Shown here in pieces: positions 1 through 11,084 of a stretch of 64,000 nt of DNA. Under the pieces are notes generated by a model, which was given only the letters and a program-made list of their open reading frames with translations, made no database searches and was not told the origin of the DNA. Origin of the DNA: Microscillaceae bacterium (lineage in GTDB: Bacteria > Bacteroidota > Bacteroidia > Cytophagales > Microscillaceae). The position numbers and the translations under genes were made by a program. Position 1 is the first letter of the stretch, and each line of letters starts with the position of its first letter. The stretch is from assembly GCA_025054775.1 (NCBI GenBank), contig JANWZA010000051.1:1-64000 (forward strand), written 5' to 3'.

Positions 1-1545
1 GATGGCAACCTATACACTTTTGGAATAAGTTTAGGAAATTATCCTGTAAGCAATGCTAATTACTCTAATCCTAACTCCAAGCAATTTTTGCAAAAAATTC
101 GTGCCGACCTGTCGCAAGGAATTCTTTCTACCGTGATTGGCTCAGGGCGAAATAATGCCGACATCTCACCCACCGCTTTCCTTGTGAACGAATGTGGTAA
201 CATCTACCTCGGCGGATGGGGCGGAAGCATCAATATTCAAACAGGCAGTAATACTACAGGACTGCCTACTACTACTGATGCTTTTCAACGTACTACTGAT
301 GGTAGTGATTTTTATTTTATGGTATTAGAAAAAAATGCTAATTCTTTGATTTACGGCACTTTTTTAGGTTCTAACTCCACGCGAGGCGATCACGTGGATG
401 GTGGTACTTCCAGATTCGATAAAAAAGGAGTTATTTATCACGCTGCTTGTGCCTCCTGTGGCGGTGACAGAACAGGCTTCCCAACCTTGAATCCTTGGTC
501 AAGCACCAACAATAGCGAAAATTGCAACATGGCAGGATTCAAATTTAATTTGGAAAATCTAAAAGCCGATTTTAAGATCTGGAATAATACTAAAACCGAA
601 GAAGTAACCTTCGGCTGTACCCCTTTTAGCCCTACTTTTGAATTTGTTGGATCAGGAGCAAGAAACTTGACGTGGGAATTTATACGCAACGGTAATGTAA
701 TTTCTACTATTAACAATCGTGCTGAATTTACCTTTACTTTCACACAAGCAGGAGTCTATACTATTCGCCTTACAGCTCGTAATGAAGCCACATGTATTAA
801 GCAAGTGGTGGTAACTAAACAACTTACCATTTTTCCTTTTAATCCAGAAGTAAGCCCTGATGTTTTGATTTGTCCAGGAGCTTCTACTCAATTACAAGCC
901 AAAGCAGAACCAGGCTCTACCTTTGAATGGACTCCTACCACAGGGCTAAACAATCCGAATATTCCCAACCCCATAGCTACTCCTGAAAAAACTACGGTTT
1001 ACAAAGTTAAAATTCGCACCCCCGATGGTTGTGAAGCTGAGCTTCCTGTAAAAGTAACTGTTGATAGCCTTACCAAACCTGATATTCGCATTATTCCTAT
1101 TAGTGAGTGTGGTAGAATGACAAGATTAGTCCTAAAAAACAACGTTGAGGCAGATTCTTACCTTTGGGACATGGGTGATGGAACTACTTTTGACACCAAA
1201 GAGCCTCCTGAATATACTTACCAAAAAGTAGGGCGATATGTCGTAAAACTTACTATGACCCTACGCGGTTGCACTTACGTATTTACCAAAGAACTAGTAG
1301 CTGAAGACAATACCTTGCCTATTCCTAATGTAATTACACCGAATAATGACGGAAAGAATGATTCATTTGTTATTCCTTACACAGATAGGCAGGTAAATAT
1401 TTTCACGCGTTGGGGAAGGTTGGTTTACAAAAGTGCAAATTATGATAATTCCTGGGGCAAAGATGCCGAGTCTGGAACATATTTTTACGAAGCTATCTCA
1501 CCCAATGGGGCTATCTGTAAGGGCTGGATACAAGTATTGAAATAA
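1..1545 (+). CDS. T9SS type B sorted surface protein with PKD-like domains (5' truncated)
   Basis: The reading frame is open from the first base of the window, so the start lies upstream; a TTG at 88 is not a credible start. The N-terminal part resembles the SBBP/beta-propeller type of large Bacteroidota adhesins. Two Ig/PKD-like modules follow, including a WDMGDGTTFDTKEP segment typical of PKD domains. The last 80 or so residues, from NVITPNNDGKNDSF to the terminal lysine, match the gliding motility-associated C-terminal domain, which directs export by the type IX secretion system as a type B substrate. The protein is therefore probably secreted and held at the cell surface, perhaps in adhesion. 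No catalytic domain is visible in the part present. The next gene on the same strand begins 40 bases later. Family assignment of the C-terminus is secure; the function of the rest is inferred. Confidence 0.85.
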   Translation, partial: DGNLYTFGISLGNYPVSNANYSNPNSKQFLQKIRADLSQGILSTVIGSGRNNADISPTAFLVNECGNIYLGGWGGSINIQTGSNTTGLPTTTDAFQRTTDGSDFYFMVLEKNANSLIYGTFLGSNSTRGDHVDGGTSRFDKKGVIYHAACASCGGDRTGFPTLNPWSSTNNSENCNMAGFKFNLENLKADFKIWNNTKTEEVTFGCTPFSPTFEFVGSGARNLTWEFIRNGNVISTINNRAEFTFTFTQAGVYTIRLTARNEATCIKQVVVTKQLTIFPFNPEVSPDVLICPGASTQLQAKAEPGSTFEWTPTTGLNNPNIPNPIATPEKTTVYKVKIRTPDGCEAELPVKVTVDSLTKPDIRIIPISECGRMTRLVLKNNVEADSYLWDMGDGTTFDTKEPPEYTYQKVGRYVVKLTMTLRGCTYVFTKELVAEDNTLPIPNVITPNNDGKNDSFVIPYTDRQVNIFTRWGRLVYKSANYDNSWGKDAESGTYFYEAISPNGAICKGWIQVLK

Positions 1546-1585
1546 CTCTCAAATTATTTTAACTTACATCAAACTACATTCAAAA

Positions 1586-2218
1586 ATGCGTCTTTTCAGA
1601 ACTCCTTTTTGGGTAAGATGGCTTTTTTCTCAATATGAGTGGAAGGTGCAAACCCAAGAAAAAGCTATTTTTTTAACCTTTGATGACGGTCCTATTCCTA
1701 ACCTTACTGAATTTGTACTAGAAGAATTAGCTAAATACAATGCTAAAGCCACTTTTTTTTGTGTAGGAGATAACATTCGTAAATATACTTCTATTTTTCA
1801 ACGCATTATTCAGGAAGGACATCAAGTAGGAAATCATACCTATAACCACCTTAACGGCTGGAAAAACGATAACAGTACTTACTGGCAAAACATTGAAAAA
1901 TGTCAATGCCTAATTGCTCAAAATACCCCTCTTTTAATTCAAAAACCTTTATTCAGACCTCCGTATGGCAAAATAACAAAAACACAGGCCCAACAAATTT
2001 TACTTAACTACCGCATTATTATGTGGGATGTGCTTACTTACGATTTTGATACAGCTCTCTCTTCTAACAAGTGTTTACAAAAGGCTATTCAGTACACACA
2101 AAAAGGTAGTATTGTTGTTTTTCACGATAACTTAAAAGCTGAAAAAAATTTGAAATTCGCTTTACCATATTATTTAGAGCATTTTACTGCAAAGGGATTT
2201 CAGTTCAAAGTTTTGTAA
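1586..2218 (+). CDS. Polysaccharide deacetylase (NodB homology domain)
   Basis: A 210-residue carbohydrate esterase family 4 protein consisting of little more than the NodB domain. The metal and catalytic motifs are all readable: TFDDGP at residues 31-36 (catalytic base Asp and metal Asp), HTYNH at 84-88 (metal histidines), RPPYG at 124-128, WDVLTYD near 147-153, and FHDN at 179-182 with the catalytic histidine. Such enzymes remove N- or O-acetyl groups from peptidoglycan, chitin-like or surface polysaccharides. No convincing signal peptide is seen; a short hydrophobic patch lies near residues 8-15, so its location is uncertain. It follows the cargo gene by 40 bases and is convergent with the porE-like gene. 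The substrate cannot be told from sequence. Confidence 0.88.
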   Translation: MRLFRTPFWVRWLFSQYEWKVQTQEKAIFLTFDDGPIPNLTEFVLEELAKYNAKATFFCVGDNIRKYTSIFQRIIQEGHQVGNHTYNHLNGWKNDNSTYWQNIEKCQCLIAQNTPLLIQKPLFRPPYGKITKTQAQQILLNYRIIMWDVLTYDFDTALSSNKCLQKAIQYTQKGSIVVFHDNLKAEKNLKFALPYYLEHFTAKGFQFKVL

Positions 2219-2387
2219 TTGTCAAAATTTTGGATAGTGTTGTAAAATGATAATATCGTAAGGTAGCTATGAAATTATAAATTTGAGTTGCTAATTTTTT
2301 AGATATGAAATTTACAAGTATCCCATATTTTGAACTATTGCCCGCTTTTGTATTTCACTCATGTTTATTAGGTACAAGTATTTATGG

Positions 2388-4475
2388 CTAAAAATCTATA
2401 ATTATACATTCGGTTCTACGGTTAAGTTGCCTGCCTTCAGGGTTATCGCTACCATCTGGATTTTGGTTAGGAGCTATGGGTCTGTGAAAGCCATAGCCTT
2501 TGTAAACTAAACGCTCTTCTTCGATGCCATTGTCAATTAAATAATCCATAACAGCTTTGGCGCGTTGGGTAGAAAGGATAAGGTTTTTTTGGTCTGTACC
2601 AATATTATCGGTATGCCCTGCAATTTCTACTTTAATTTTAGGGTTATTTTTCAGAAAAGCTAAAAAATTCTCCATTTCAGGTTTAGATTCAGGGCGAAGA
2701 GTGGCTTTATCAAAATCAAAAAAGACTTTCAAGTTAGCAATAGCTCCTTTCTTTATTTTCGTAAGTTCAAAATCTGCTCTAAATATTTGGCTTTGCTCTA
2801 CTTTGGGAATACTTACCACTTCGGAGTGGAAAAGGTAACCCTCTTTTTGAACACTAACTAAATAGCTTTGATTAGGTTTTACTACGGTTTCTTCATACTC
2901 ACCAGTTTCCTTATTTGAAATGTGTACGGCTACTTCCTCGTCTGTACTAAGTTCTTTGATTTTCACTTGGGCTTCTAGTGGATTTTTAGTTCCTTTCTCG
3001 GTGATTTTTCCCATTAGAAATACTTCTATGGTATTTTTGGGTGTCTGAACTTCAACTGGTTTTATCTCAATCGGTTTAATTTCGATTGGTTTGGGTTTAG
3101 GAGCTTCTTGGGTTTTTAGGGCAAGGGTGTTGAGTTGAGGTTCAGGCATTTTGATAACGTAAATATCTTTTTCACCAAAACCACCTTCTTTGGGCGAGGC
3201 ATAGTAACCGCGTTTTCCATTAGCAGCAATTACAAAGAATACATCGTCGTCAGCGGTATTGATAGGGTAGCCCAAATTTTCAGGGGTAGTCCATTTCTGT
3301 GTTTTTTCGTCCCACTCACTTTTGAAGATGTCATAACCTCCCATGGTTGTATGCCCACAAGAACTAAAATAAAGCGTTTTACCGTTATTAGTAATGAAGG
3401 GGGAGTCATCGTCATAGGGTGTATTGATAGTAGGACCTAAATTCACGGGTTCAGACCATTTTCCTTTCTCGTTAAGTGTGCACTTATAAATATCTAACCT
3501 TCCATAACCTCCTGGTCTATCGCTGGAAAAATACACGGTTTTACCGTCAGCAGTAATGGTAATGGAGGTTTCATGATACTTGGAATTTACAGCATCAAAT
3601 TCCTTGATAGGTGTCCAAGAGCCATCTGGTTTTTGGGTAGAGTAGTAAATATCTCCTGTTCCTGCTACGTTATCTCTATAAACAAAGAGTTTTTTGCCAT
3701 CAGGGGAGAGAGCAATGCAGGCATCGTGGCGGCTAGTATTGATAGGTTTACCGATGTTTTGGGCAGGTGTCCATTTACCATCTTTGAAATATGAAATGTA
3801 AATATCCTCACAAGGCAGACCATCATTTTCATCTTTACACTCACCCGTTGTGTCCTCTCTGCGAGAGGTAAATACGAGTACACTCTCATCTGCTGAAATA
3901 ACAGGAGCATAGTCAGGGTGAACTGAATTGATTGCGCTTCCAATATTTTCTATTTGAGCATTTACAGGTGAGTTGATATATTTTTCACCATATTCGCACT
4001 CTTTCACAAGTTTATCAAAACGTTTTATTTCCTCTTCTAGTTCTTCAGCGTCTTTTTTATCTTTGGTTTGTTGTTTTAGTTTCTCGAAATCTCGTTTAAA
4101 TTCAAGGTAATATTTACGGGCTTCGCGAAAAAAGTTATTGATTTGATATGCCTCTGCTAAATGGAATTTGAGGTTAGGATTATAAGCAGGATTTTTTTTG
4201 AATAGCTTTTGCAAGAAAGGTAGGGCTTTTTCTCTATGGCGTGATTTGAGATAACATATTCCTGCGCCATATAAAGCCTGTTCATTTTCAGGCTCTTGGA
4301 GAAGGACTTTTTGATAAATGTCAAGTGCTTCGGTAAAGCGAAGTTCTCCTTCTAATTCCCGAGCGTCTTTCAATAGTTTTTTTACTCCTTGGCTATAAGC
4401 TATTTCATTCAAGCATAATAAGCATAGGTACACAAAGATACTTTGCGCAAGATTTTTCTGTATCCTTTTTCTCAT
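2388..4475 (-). CDS. porE: PorE-like OmpA family lipoprotein/TPR/PD40 protein of T9SS
   Basis: A 695-residue protein with this order: signal sequence (1-29, ending AYSQG), TPR repeats (about 31-130), a WD40-like PD40 propeller (about 185-440, with several SxDGKTVYFSSDRPGG-type repeats), a short Pro/Lys/Ile-rich linker (about 458-480), a carboxypeptidase regulatory-like domain (about 483-575), and a C-terminal OmpA domain (about 580-695). The OmpA part keeps the peptidoglycan-binding signature, AGHTDN followed by LSTQRA. TPR-PD40-CRD-OmpA is the architecture of PorE of Porphyromonas gingivalis, a periplasmic T9SS component that anchors to peptidoglycan. Paralogues of this design are common in the phylum, so the name is a family-level call. 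A CAAATTTA sequence at 4516-4523 reads TAAATTTG on the coding strand, a good -7 element. Confidence 0.8.
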   Translation of the reverse strand: MRKRIQKNLAQSIFVYLCLLCLNEIAYSQGVKKLLKDARELEGELRFTEALDIYQKVLLQEPENEQALYGAGICYLKSRHREKALPFLQKLFKKNPAYNPNLKFHLAEAYQINNFFREARKYYLEFKRDFEKLKQQTKDKKDAEELEEEIKRFDKLVKECEYGEKYINSPVNAQIENIGSAINSVHPDYAPVISADESVLVFTSRREDTTGECKDENDGLPCEDIYISYFKDGKWTPAQNIGKPINTSRHDACIALSPDGKKLFVYRDNVAGTGDIYYSTQKPDGSWTPIKEFDAVNSKYHETSITITADGKTVYFSSDRPGGYGRLDIYKCTLNEKGKWSEPVNLGPTINTPYDDDSPFITNNGKTLYFSSCGHTTMGGYDIFKSEWDEKTQKWTTPENLGYPINTADDDVFFVIAANGKRGYYASPKEGGFGEKDIYVIKMPEPQLNTLALKTQEAPKPKPIEIKPIEIKPVEVQTPKNTIEVFLMGKITEKGTKNPLEAQVKIKELSTDEEVAVHISNKETGEYEETVVKPNQSYLVSVQKEGYLFHSEVVSIPKVEQSQIFRADFELTKIKKGAIANLKVFFDFDKATLRPESKPEMENFLAFLKNNPKIKVEIAGHTDNIGTDQKNLILSTQRAKAVMDYLIDNGIEEERLVYKGYGFHRPIAPNQNPDGSDNPEGRQLNRRTECIIIDF

Positions 4476-4515
4476 AGCACGAAATAGATTGGTATATGTT
4501 ATGTTTTTAACAATG

Positions 4516-4523
4516 CAAATTTA
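4516..4523 (-). promoter_or_regulatory. Candidate -7 element of the porE-like gene
   Basis: On the minus strand this reads TAAATTTG, an exact match to the Bacteroidota -7 consensus TAnnTTTG, 41 bases upstream of the start codon. No TTG is seen at 19-21 bases further upstream, so only half the promoter is recognisable. Confidence 0.4.
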
Positions 4524-4557
4524 AACAAAAATAATTATTTTAGGGAAGAAGACGAAA

Positions 4558-6648
4558 TTAAGTTTTAATTTGTAGTCCAATTACCAAAATATCGTCGGTT
4601 TGTCGTTGTTCACCTTGCCAGAGATGTAGGTTTTCTAGGAGTTGGCGTTTTTGGATATTCATAGGTTGAGAGCAAATAGAAAAAAGTTGCTCTTTGAAGC
4701 GTTTGAGTGTATATTTCACATTAGGTTTATCACCAAATTGGTCTGCATAGCCGTCGGAGAAGAGATAAATAACATCTTTGGGCAAAACTTGTATCGTTTC
4801 TTGCAAAAAAGGTTCACTAATTTGTTGAGCGGGCTTATCACCGCCGATAGCTTTTTTATCGCCTTTATAGATGATAAGTTGCTCGTTTCTAAACAAATAA
4901 AGTGGTCTTTTTGCTCCTGCAAAGTGTATTTGATTAGCGTACACTTCCCATTGCATAATAGCTACGTCCATGCCATCGTGTTTATCTCCTAAATTATGAG
5001 TTGTTTTTTGTTGCAAAATAAGGGTAATCTGTTTGTCTAATTCTTTGAGAATAAGTGCGGGCTGTTCTATTTTTCGCTCTTTAATGATATTGTTCAGAAA
5101 CGATTGCCCGAGCAAAGTCATAAAGGCGCCAGGAACCCCATGCCCTGTGCAATCAGCCACAATTAAGAGTAATTTTTCTAATTTTCCTTTTGCATCTTTT
5201 TGAGCATCAAGCCAATAAAAATCTCCTGAAACGATATCTTTGGGCAGATACAAAACGAACATTTCAGGGTAAATTTTGTGTATCTCTTGCTCTGTGAGTA
5301 ACATAGCATCTTGTATTCGCTTGGCATACAAAATGCTGTCAGTGAGTTTTTCGTGATTTTCTGTAATAATAAGGTTTTGTTGTTGAATTTCTTGGGCTTG
5401 CTGTTGCACTTCTTGGGTGCGTAATTGCAAAATGGTAAGGGCTTCTTGTAGTTTTTGTGTGGTTTCTTTGTTGTGTTTGTACCTCCAGTAAATTTGTAGA
5501 CCTAAAAATATGACAAGCAATAACACAATGCTGATAAAAAGCGTAAAATATTGGTTTTGAGCTAATTGCATTTCTTTAAGTTTAGATTTTTGCATACTCA
5601 ATTCTAATTCTTTTTCTTTTTGGGCTAAAGTTTGGGCAATTTGCTCATCGGCTAATCGTTTTTGGATTTCAGTACTTATGAGGCTATCTTGCAAAAGTAC
5701 AAATTGGTGCTCATAGTAGTAGGCTTGTTCAAAATCTTTCTTAGCTGCAAAGGTATTAGCCAGACTTTGGTAAGCGTCTAGAAGCAGTTCTTTATTTTGT
5801 ACTTTTTGAGCAAGTTGAAACCCGCGTTGGTGAAATGCGAGGGCTTTTTCCAAATCATTAAGCAAAAGATAGGTATCCCCGATATTATCTAACACAATTG
5901 CCAAACCTGTAGCAGAGCCGATTTTTTCTTGTACTTTGAGCGTATGTTCAAAGTTGGCTAAGGCTTCGGCATATTTTCCTTGCCGTTTGTAGATAAGTCC
6001 GATATTATTCAATACTTTGGCTACGCCTAATTCATCTTTGAGCATTTTGCGAGTACTAAGGGCATTGTTGTAATATTGCAAAGCAGTTTCGTATTCTCCC
6101 ATAAGATAATAGCAACTTCCGATAAAGTTCTCTGCATCGGCAATAGCTACCTTATCTTTTAGTTGCTCTGCAATTTGTAATGACTGCCGAAAATTTTGAA
6201 TAGCTTTGGTATAATTTTTTTGGGAGCGGTAAAGCAGCCCAATGCTGTTTAACACTTTTTGTTTTTGCTGCTGGTAATTATACTCATCAGCAATTTGAAT
6301 AGCTTTAAGCAAATATTGCGTAGCCTCAGAATATTTACCTATTTGCGAATATAGATTGCCCAAATGCGTGTAAGCCTGAATAGTGCCAAAATGATAGTTG
6401 TATTTTGTAGCTACTTCGAGAGCTTGTTTGCCATAGTCCAAACTTTTAGTAATATCGCGCTCTAAAAAAAATGTAGCTAATTGGTGTAAGGCAAGTACTT
6501 TGGTTTGATAATCAGTAATTTGTGAAAGTAATTTAGCCAAACTATCGGCACTCTGTTGAGTATGTATTTGGCTATAAGCAATGCGAAAAATAATCAAACA
6601 AGATATACAATTACTCAACAAATACCTAAGTTGAAAAAAGATAGCCAT
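4558..6648 (-). CDS. TPR-repeat membrane protein with SpoIIE-type PP2C serine phosphatase domain
   Basis: A 696-residue signalling protein. An N-terminal hydrophobic segment (about 8-27) probably exports the following tetratricopeptide repeats (about 35-310, several with the A..Y..AL pattern of tandem 40-residue units). A single transmembrane helix lies near 353-375, followed by a Gln-rich coiled coil (about 380-440) and a C-terminal SpoIIE/RsbU phosphatase domain (about 460-693). The phosphatase keeps acidic metal-binding positions, as in VADCTGHGVPGAFM and LFSDGYADQFG. The layout suggests an extracytoplasmic TPR sensor controlling a cytoplasmic Ser/Thr phosphatase, probably acting on an anti-sigma-factor antagonist. 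No partner-switch kinase or STAS gene is adjacent. A TACTTTTG -7 element (minus strand) is at 6714-6721. Confidence 0.87.
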   Translation of the reverse strand: MAIFFQLRYLLSNCISCLIIFRIAYSQIHTQQSADSLAKLLSQITDYQTKVLALHQLATFFLERDITKSLDYGKQALEVATKYNYHFGTIQAYTHLGNLYSQIGKYSEATQYLLKAIQIADEYNYQQQKQKVLNSIGLLYRSQKNYTKAIQNFRQSLQIAEQLKDKVAIADAENFIGSCYYLMGEYETALQYYNNALSTRKMLKDELGVAKVLNNIGLIYKRQGKYAEALANFEHTLKVQEKIGSATGLAIVLDNIGDTYLLLNDLEKALAFHQRGFQLAQKVQNKELLLDAYQSLANTFAAKKDFEQAYYYEHQFVLLQDSLISTEIQKRLADEQIAQTLAQKEKELELSMQKSKLKEMQLAQNQYFTLFISIVLLLVIFLGLQIYWRYKHNKETTQKLQEALTILQLRTQEVQQQAQEIQQQNLIITENHEKLTDSILYAKRIQDAMLLTEQEIHKIYPEMFVLYLPKDIVSGDFYWLDAQKDAKGKLEKLLLIVADCTGHGVPGAFMTLLGQSFLNNIIKERKIEQPALILKELDKQITLILQQKTTHNLGDKHDGMDVAIMQWEVYANQIHFAGAKRPLYLFRNEQLIIYKGDKKAIGGDKPAQQISEPFLQETIQVLPKDVIYLFSDGYADQFGDKPNVKYTLKRFKEQLFSICSQPMNIQKRQLLENLHLWQGEQRQTDDILVIGLQIKT

Positions 6649-6744
6649 GCAAAAAAATAAGTGGCAAGCGAAAAATGATTTAATGCGTAGGTTTCATTAC
6701 TCCAAATTTGGTACAAAAGTAGCAACTTTTCTGTAAATACATCT

Positions 6745-8415
<1,671 letters not shown>

Positions 8416-8442
8416 TTACAAACACATTAAAAAAACATTTTG

Positions 8443-8450
8443 CAAATATA
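8443..8450 (-). promoter_or_regulatory. Candidate -7 element of pgi
   Basis: Reads TATATTTG on the minus strand, an exact TAnnTTTG match 46 bases upstream of the pgi ATG. No clear -33 TTG lies at the usual distance, so the call rests on the -7 box and its position. Confidence 0.4.
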
Positions 8451-8575
8451 AATTTTTCTTTATTATTTTTTGAATAATTTTCCTGTTGTGTGTATAACGC
8501 ACAAACAAAACCGCTTTTTTAAGTGTTTTTTTGACAAATCTAACAAACTTAATTTTTCTACTTACGAACTACTTT

Positions 8576-9163
8576 ATGGAACAGAATCTTCTTGCTAAGA
8601 ACAGTAAACTCTACCTTATCCTTGTTGGCATACTTTCAGTGGCTATTCCTGTGGTAGTAGCTTTGCTTTTACTCGTACCACAAACAGGCAAGTTAGGTAA
8701 CCTTGATGTTTCGGCTTTGCCTACTCTAAATGCAATTTTGAATAGCATTACTTTTTGTTGCCTTATCGGAGCGTTTGTAGCTATTCGCAACAAAAATATC
8801 CGTTTGCATAAGAGGCTTATGCTGATTGCTTTTGTACTTTCATCTATTTTTTTAGTTTCATATGTAATTTACCATTTTCAAGCAGAAAGCACCAAGTTTG
8901 GAGATGCTAATGGTAATAAAATTTTAGAGGAAAGCGAAAGATTAGCAATAGGTATGTTACGATATATCTACTATTTTGTGCTAATTTCACATGTTATTTT
9001 AGCGGCAGTAGTTGTACCTTTTGTGCTTTTGGCTTTTTATTATTCACTTTCAGGGCAAATTGCTCAACATAAGCGAGTAGTAAAATATGCATTTCCTATT
9101 TGGGTATACGTGGCTTTTACGGGAGTAGTAGTTTACTTAATGATAAGCCCTTACTACAAATAA
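8576..9163 (+). CDS. DUF420 family membrane protein
   Basis: A 195-residue protein with about five transmembrane helices. I chose the ATG at 8576 because the frame upstream opens only with a TTG. Hydrophobic segments lie near residues 8-30, 45-62, 75-95, 125-150 and 165-188, with histidines placed as in DUF420/YozB proteins (LHKRLM, YHFQAES, ISHVILAA, QHKRVV). In Firmicutes the DUF420 protein CtaM is needed for cytochrome oxidase assembly, and in Bacteroidota the gene often lies near sco or cytochrome oxidase genes. Here no oxidase gene is adjacent, so a role in respiratory enzyme maturation is inferred from the family only. Confidence 0.75.
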   Translation: MEQNLLAKNSKLYLILVGILSVAIPVVVALLLLVPQTGKLGNLDVSALPTLNAILNSITFCCLIGAFVAIRNKNIRLHKRLMLIAFVLSSIFLVSYVIYHFQAESTKFGDANGNKILEESERLAIGMLRYIYYFVLISHVILAAVVVPFVLLAFYYSLSGQIAQHKRVVKYAFPIWVYVAFTGVVVYLMISPYYK

Positions 9164-9184
9164 AGAATGAGCATATGCAGGCTT

Positions 9185-9841
9185 CTAACCATACATATAT
9201 TTGAAGCCCGCATATGCCCCCACAGCAATAGAGATGAGCGTAGCTACAGCAATAGACATATACAAAATAAATTTCACACGAGTAGCCTGACGTTTAGCCT
9301 CTTCATACTTGAGCTCTCCCTCCTCTACGTGGAGCTCAGTCATACGTTTAATAGGTTCAGTAATATCCTTAAACTTCTTGTAGCTTTGCCCTAAAAACAA
9401 CACCAAAGCTTGTTGTTTTTCTCCTCTACGGCTTAAAGAGAGCACAATTTGTTCTAAACTTTGGTATTGTCTTAATGCATTGCGGTAGCGGAGCAGGTTA
9501 TTTTCTTGCGAAGTATTACCATATGTATCAGAGTAGAGCGTCATAAGGGAATCTATTTTGAGGCGATTATCTTTTATTTTTTTCTCAATGCTAGCGTATT
9601 TTGCTTTGCTTACCTCTGTAATATGCTCCTCAATAAATAAGCGGTTTTCAAAAATAGTTTCATTCAGTTCGGCGGTAATTACAGCGGGGATAAGTCTGCG
9701 TTTTGCTCCTTCAGAAGTGTTTATGATTTCATTGACACCTGTGGCACCTGTCATACCTACCCCCACAATAATTCCCATTAAAACAGCATAAATAGCTATT
9801 AAATAATTTCGTCGCTTGATGGTATAAATGAGTTTTGCCAT
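9185..9841 (-). CDS. Two-helix membrane protein with four-helix-bundle sensor-like domain, no output domain
   Basis: A 218-residue protein with one transmembrane helix near residues 13-33, an entirely helical and charged extracytoplasmic stretch (about 35-185), and a second transmembrane helix (about 190-213) that ends the protein. This resembles the ligand-binding half of methyl-accepting chemotaxis proteins of the 4HB_MCP type: an N-terminal TM, a bundle with heptad-like spacing and a closing TM. No HAMP, kinase or methyl-accepting domain follows; only four residues come after TM2. It is convergent with the DUF420 gene (21 bases apart) and downstream of nuoH but beyond a terminator. No domain name can be assigned confidently; MCP-like topology is what the sequence shows. 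Confidence 0.6.
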   Translation of the reverse strand: MAKLIYTIKRRNYLIAIYAVLMGIIVGVGMTGATGVNEIINTSEGAKRRLIPAVITAELNETIFENRLFIEEHITEVSKAKYASIEKKIKDNRLKIDSLMTLYSDTYGNTSQENNLLRYRNALRQYQSLEQIVLSLSRRGEKQQALVLFLGQSYKKFKDITEPIKRMTELHVEEGELKYEEAKRQATRVKFILYMSIAVATLISIAVGAYAGFKYMYG

Positions 9842-9897
9842 AGTGCTGTTTTATCAAAAAATTTAAGATTTGAGAAATTTTTCTTTAATGGCTTTCT

Positions 9898-9933
9898 TCA
9901 AAAAAATAGTTATTTCCGAGATTGAAATAACTT
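9898..9933 (-). terminator. Rho-independent terminator of nuoH
   Basis: A 9-bp perfect stem (AGTTATTTC at 9908-9916 with GAAATAACT at 9924-9932) with a 7-base loop, followed on the minus strand by a run of seven T. It begins about 22 bases after the nuoH stop codon. Confidence 0.75.
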
Positions 9934-9954
9934 TACTCTTTGCAAAAAGTTTGC

Positions 9955-11052
9955 TCAAATACTCCAAAGCCGCCAGAGGCTACACAAAAAAAGTAGTATA
10001 ATAGCAAAAGGAGTAAGTACTTTCCAGCAAAGATACATCAATTGGTCGGCTCTTAATCGTGGATAGGTCCAGCGTACCCACATTTGCATAAATACCCACA
10101 AGAAAGTTTTGCTTAACAGCCAAAACATTCCCCAAAAAAAACCTGTCCACGTATGTAGCTCACCACTTGTATAGTTTGCCAAAGGCAAATAAGGCAAATT
10201 AGGCAAAGGAGTATTCCAACTTCCTAAAAATAAAATTACTCCTAAAAAAGCCACTAAGAGCATCATACTATACTCTGCCAACATCATAAATGCCCACCGT
10301 ATGCCCGAATATTCGGTATGAAAACCTCCAATCAATTCAGACTCTGCCTCTGGAATATCAAACGGAGCACGATTGCACTCTGCTAACGATGCAATAAAAT
10401 AAATTATCAACACCACTGTAAGCAAAGGCATTCGTACAATATTCCAAGTAAGAAAACCACCTATCTGCGTAACATCAACTCGCAAGGAAGCTAATCCAAA
10501 TAAAAAATTCGTTTCTTGCTCATAGCCTCTATAAGATTGATAAAAGATACCTTGCTGATAGCTAATAGCTTGTAAATCAAGACTTTGACAAAAAGTAACT
10601 ACACACAATACGCTCAACCCAATAGGCACTTCATAAGCAATAATTTGAGCCACAGAACGCATCGCCCCAAACAAGGCATATTTGCTATTTGATGCCCAAC
10701 CAGCCATCAAAATCCCTATAACATCAAGCGAAACAATAGCTAATACATAAAATAAAGCAATAGAGATCTCTGCCGCTTGTGTAGAAGCATTGAGTGGAAT
10801 AACGGCAAATCCCGCAAAAACCGAAACAAATACTATAAAAGGGGCGAGGCGAAAAAGCCATTTATCCGCTTTTTGAGGTATAATATCCTCTTTTTGCAGT
10901 AGTTTTAATATATCCGCTACGGTTTGTAGCAAACCATATTTGCCTACCTCCATAGGTCCTAAACGGTCTTGAATAAAAGCTGCTATCTTTCGCTCCGCAT
11001 AGATAGCCCCCAAAGCGAATACGGGAACAAAAACCAAAAAGAATAAGAGCAT
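9955..11052 (-). CDS. nuoH: NADH-quinone oxidoreductase subunit H
   Basis: A 365-residue integral membrane protein with about eight hydrophobic helices: the ND1/NuoH subunit of respiratory complex I, which forms much of the quinone-binding chamber at the membrane-peripheral arm junction. Diagnostic segments are AERKIAAFIQDRLGP near residues 19-33, the KEDIIP loop, and the NRAPFDIPEAESELIGGF segment with conserved acidic residues near the quinone site. It is slightly longer than typical NuoH. Unlike the usual nuoA-N operon, no other nuo gene is next to it: upstream is a divergent ABC ATPase gene and downstream a terminator. TACTTTTG at 11085-11092 (minus strand) is a plausible -7 element. Confidence 0.95.
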   Translation of the reverse strand: MLLFFLVFVPVFALGAIYAERKIAAFIQDRLGPMEVGKYGLLQTVADILKLLQKEDIIPQKADKWLFRLAPFIVFVSVFAGFAVIPLNASTQAAEISIALFYVLAIVSLDVIGILMAGWASNSKYALFGAMRSVAQIIAYEVPIGLSVLCVVTFCQSLDLQAISYQQGIFYQSYRGYEQETNFLFGLASLRVDVTQIGGFLTWNIVRMPLLTVVLIIYFIASLAECNRAPFDIPEAESELIGGFHTEYSGIRWAFMMLAEYSMMLLVAFLGVILFLGSWNTPLPNLPYLPLANYTSGELHTWTGFFWGMFWLLSKTFLWVFMQMWVRWTYPRLRADQLMYLCWKVLTPFAIILLFLCSLWRLWSI

Positions 11053-11084
11053 GATTTATGCCTACACAAAAATGAAAACACAAG

